This document shows, piece by piece, positions 4,979-5,427 of a stretch of DNA of 5,427 nt. The number at the start of each line of letters is the position of its first letter. The stretch's first letter is position 1. A program made the translations under genes and the position numbers. The DNA is from Candidatus Bathyarchaeota archaeon (lineage in GTDB: Archaea > Thermoproteota > Bathyarchaeia > TCS64). Location of the stretch: contig JAUYEB010000121.1 of NCBI GenBank assembly GCA_030691555.1, positions 1-5,427 on the forward strand, in the 5' to 3' direction. The notes under the pieces are model-generated. The model was not told where the DNA came from and did no database searches. It saw only the letters and a list, made by a program, of their open reading frames with translations.

Positions 4979-5427
4979 ATGAGCGGCTTCGCGGATAGGA
5001 CGCCAAGGTCTAGAGAGTTGTACGAGAGGGCGTGCAGGGTCCTGCCCTCGGGCGTGAGCTACGGGATAAGGGCGCTGCCCCCCTACCCGTTCTTCGTCGA
5101 GGAGGCGCAGGGCGTCAGGCTCAGGGACGTCGACGGCAACGAGTACACGGACTACTGGGTCGGCCACGGGGCGCTGATCCTCGGCCACAGCCCCAGGAGG
5201 GTGATGGACGCGGTGAGGAAGCAGCTCCCGAACGGCACACACATCGGCTTCAGCCACGAGCTGGAGATCGAGCTCGCGGAGCGCATCGTGAAGAACGTCC
5301 CCTCCGCTGAGATGGTGCGCTACTGCGCCAGCGGGACCGAGGCGAACATGTACGGCACGCGCCTCGCACGCGGCTACACGGGCCGCATGAAGATGCTCAA
5401 GATCGAGGGCGGCTGGCACGGCGGATA
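4979..5427 (+). CDS. Glutamate-1-semialdehyde aminomutase-like class III aminotransferase (3'-truncated)
   Basis: The first 149 residues of a PLP-dependent class III (fold-type I) aminotransferase are visible; the catalytic lysine lies beyond the window. Markers of the HemL-like branch are LYERACRVLPSGVSYGIRAL at 14-33, VRLRDVDGNEYTDYWVGHGALILGHSP at 46-72, YCASGTEANMYGTRLARGYTGR at 115-136 (Ser118-Gly119-Thr120 bind the PLP phosphate) and EGGWHGG at 143-149. True glutamate-1-semialdehyde aminomutases of tetrapyrrole synthesis read GGVNSPVRAF near the N-terminus and usually have Tyr in the CYHG/GYHG segment that stacks on the cofactor. Here the first is SGVSYGIRAL and the stacking residue is probably Trp146. 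I therefore infer a HemL-related aminotransferase or aminomutase of unknown substrate, not a certain hemL. ATG 4979 follows the TATA box by a normal distance; no strong ribosome binding site is seen. Confidence 0.85.
   Translation, partial: MSGFADRTPRSRELYERACRVLPSGVSYGIRALPPYPFFVEEAQGVRLRDVDGNEYTDYWVGHGALILGHSPRRVMDAVRKQLPNGTHIGFSHELEIELAERIVKNVPSAEMVRYCASGTEANMYGTRLARGYTGRMKMLKIEGGWHGG

Noticed and set aside
1..5427. tRNA genes, CRISPR repeats, insertion sequences or att sites
   Set aside because: Reading both strands I found no cloverleaf with T-loop signature, no regularly spaced repeats, no terminal inverted repeats with a transposase and no integrase. Coding genes fill almost all of the window.

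Overview
The window looks like chromosomal DNA from a GC-rich archaeon, probably a thermophile of the Thermoproteota or a related lineage. The reasons are: a GTP-type phosphoenolpyruvate carboxykinase of the archaeal ~620-residue kind, A/T-rich TATA boxes set about 26 bp before likely transcription starts, TTG and GTG start codons, GGTGA-type ribosome binding sites, and heavy use of AGG and ATA codons. The exact lineage cannot be fixed by eye. There are no tRNA or rRNA genes, mobile elements, CRISPR arrays or phage genes. Nearly everything is coding, and the intergenic gaps are between 23 and about 155 bp.

Layout, left to right. (1) Positions 1-1213, minus strand: two tandem genes of the creatininase/amidohydrolase family. 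They overlap by 8 bp, so they are probably cotranscribed and translationally coupled. The upstream one carries an unusual Cys/His/Asp/Glu-rich C-terminal tail. The downstream one runs off the left edge. (2) 1304-1435, plus strand: a 43-residue single-pass membrane protein, divergent from the creatininase pair and apparently expressed as a leaderless mRNA. (3) 1466-2353, minus strand: a UbiA-superfamily membrane prenyltransferase, convergent with the small gene. (4) 2508-4379, plus strand: GTP-dependent PEP carboxykinase, divergent from the prenyltransferase. The ~155-bp control region between them holds a strong dyad. (5) 4403-4867, minus strand: an Hsp20 small heat-shock protein, convergent with PEPCK. 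(6) 4979 to the right edge, plus strand: the N-terminal ~150 residues of a glutamate-1-semialdehyde-aminomutase-like class III aminotransferase, divergent from hsp20.

The genes do not form one pathway. PEPCK links oxaloacetate and PEP (gluconeogenesis or anaplerosis). UbiA proteins make prenylated lipids or quinones. Hsp20 is a stress chaperone. The creatininase pair and the aminotransferase have uncertain substrates. The gene order alternates strands, giving three divergent control regions (about 1214-1303, 2354-2507, 4868-4978) and two tight convergent junctions (1436-1465, 4380-4402).

I found no convincing new multi-gene system. The points most worth a second look are the metal-binding-like tail on the creatininase homologue, the leaderless membrane microprotein beside it, the 28-bp dyad over the predicted PEPCK transcription start, and a near-identical 16-bp element shared by the creatininase and hsp20 control regions.
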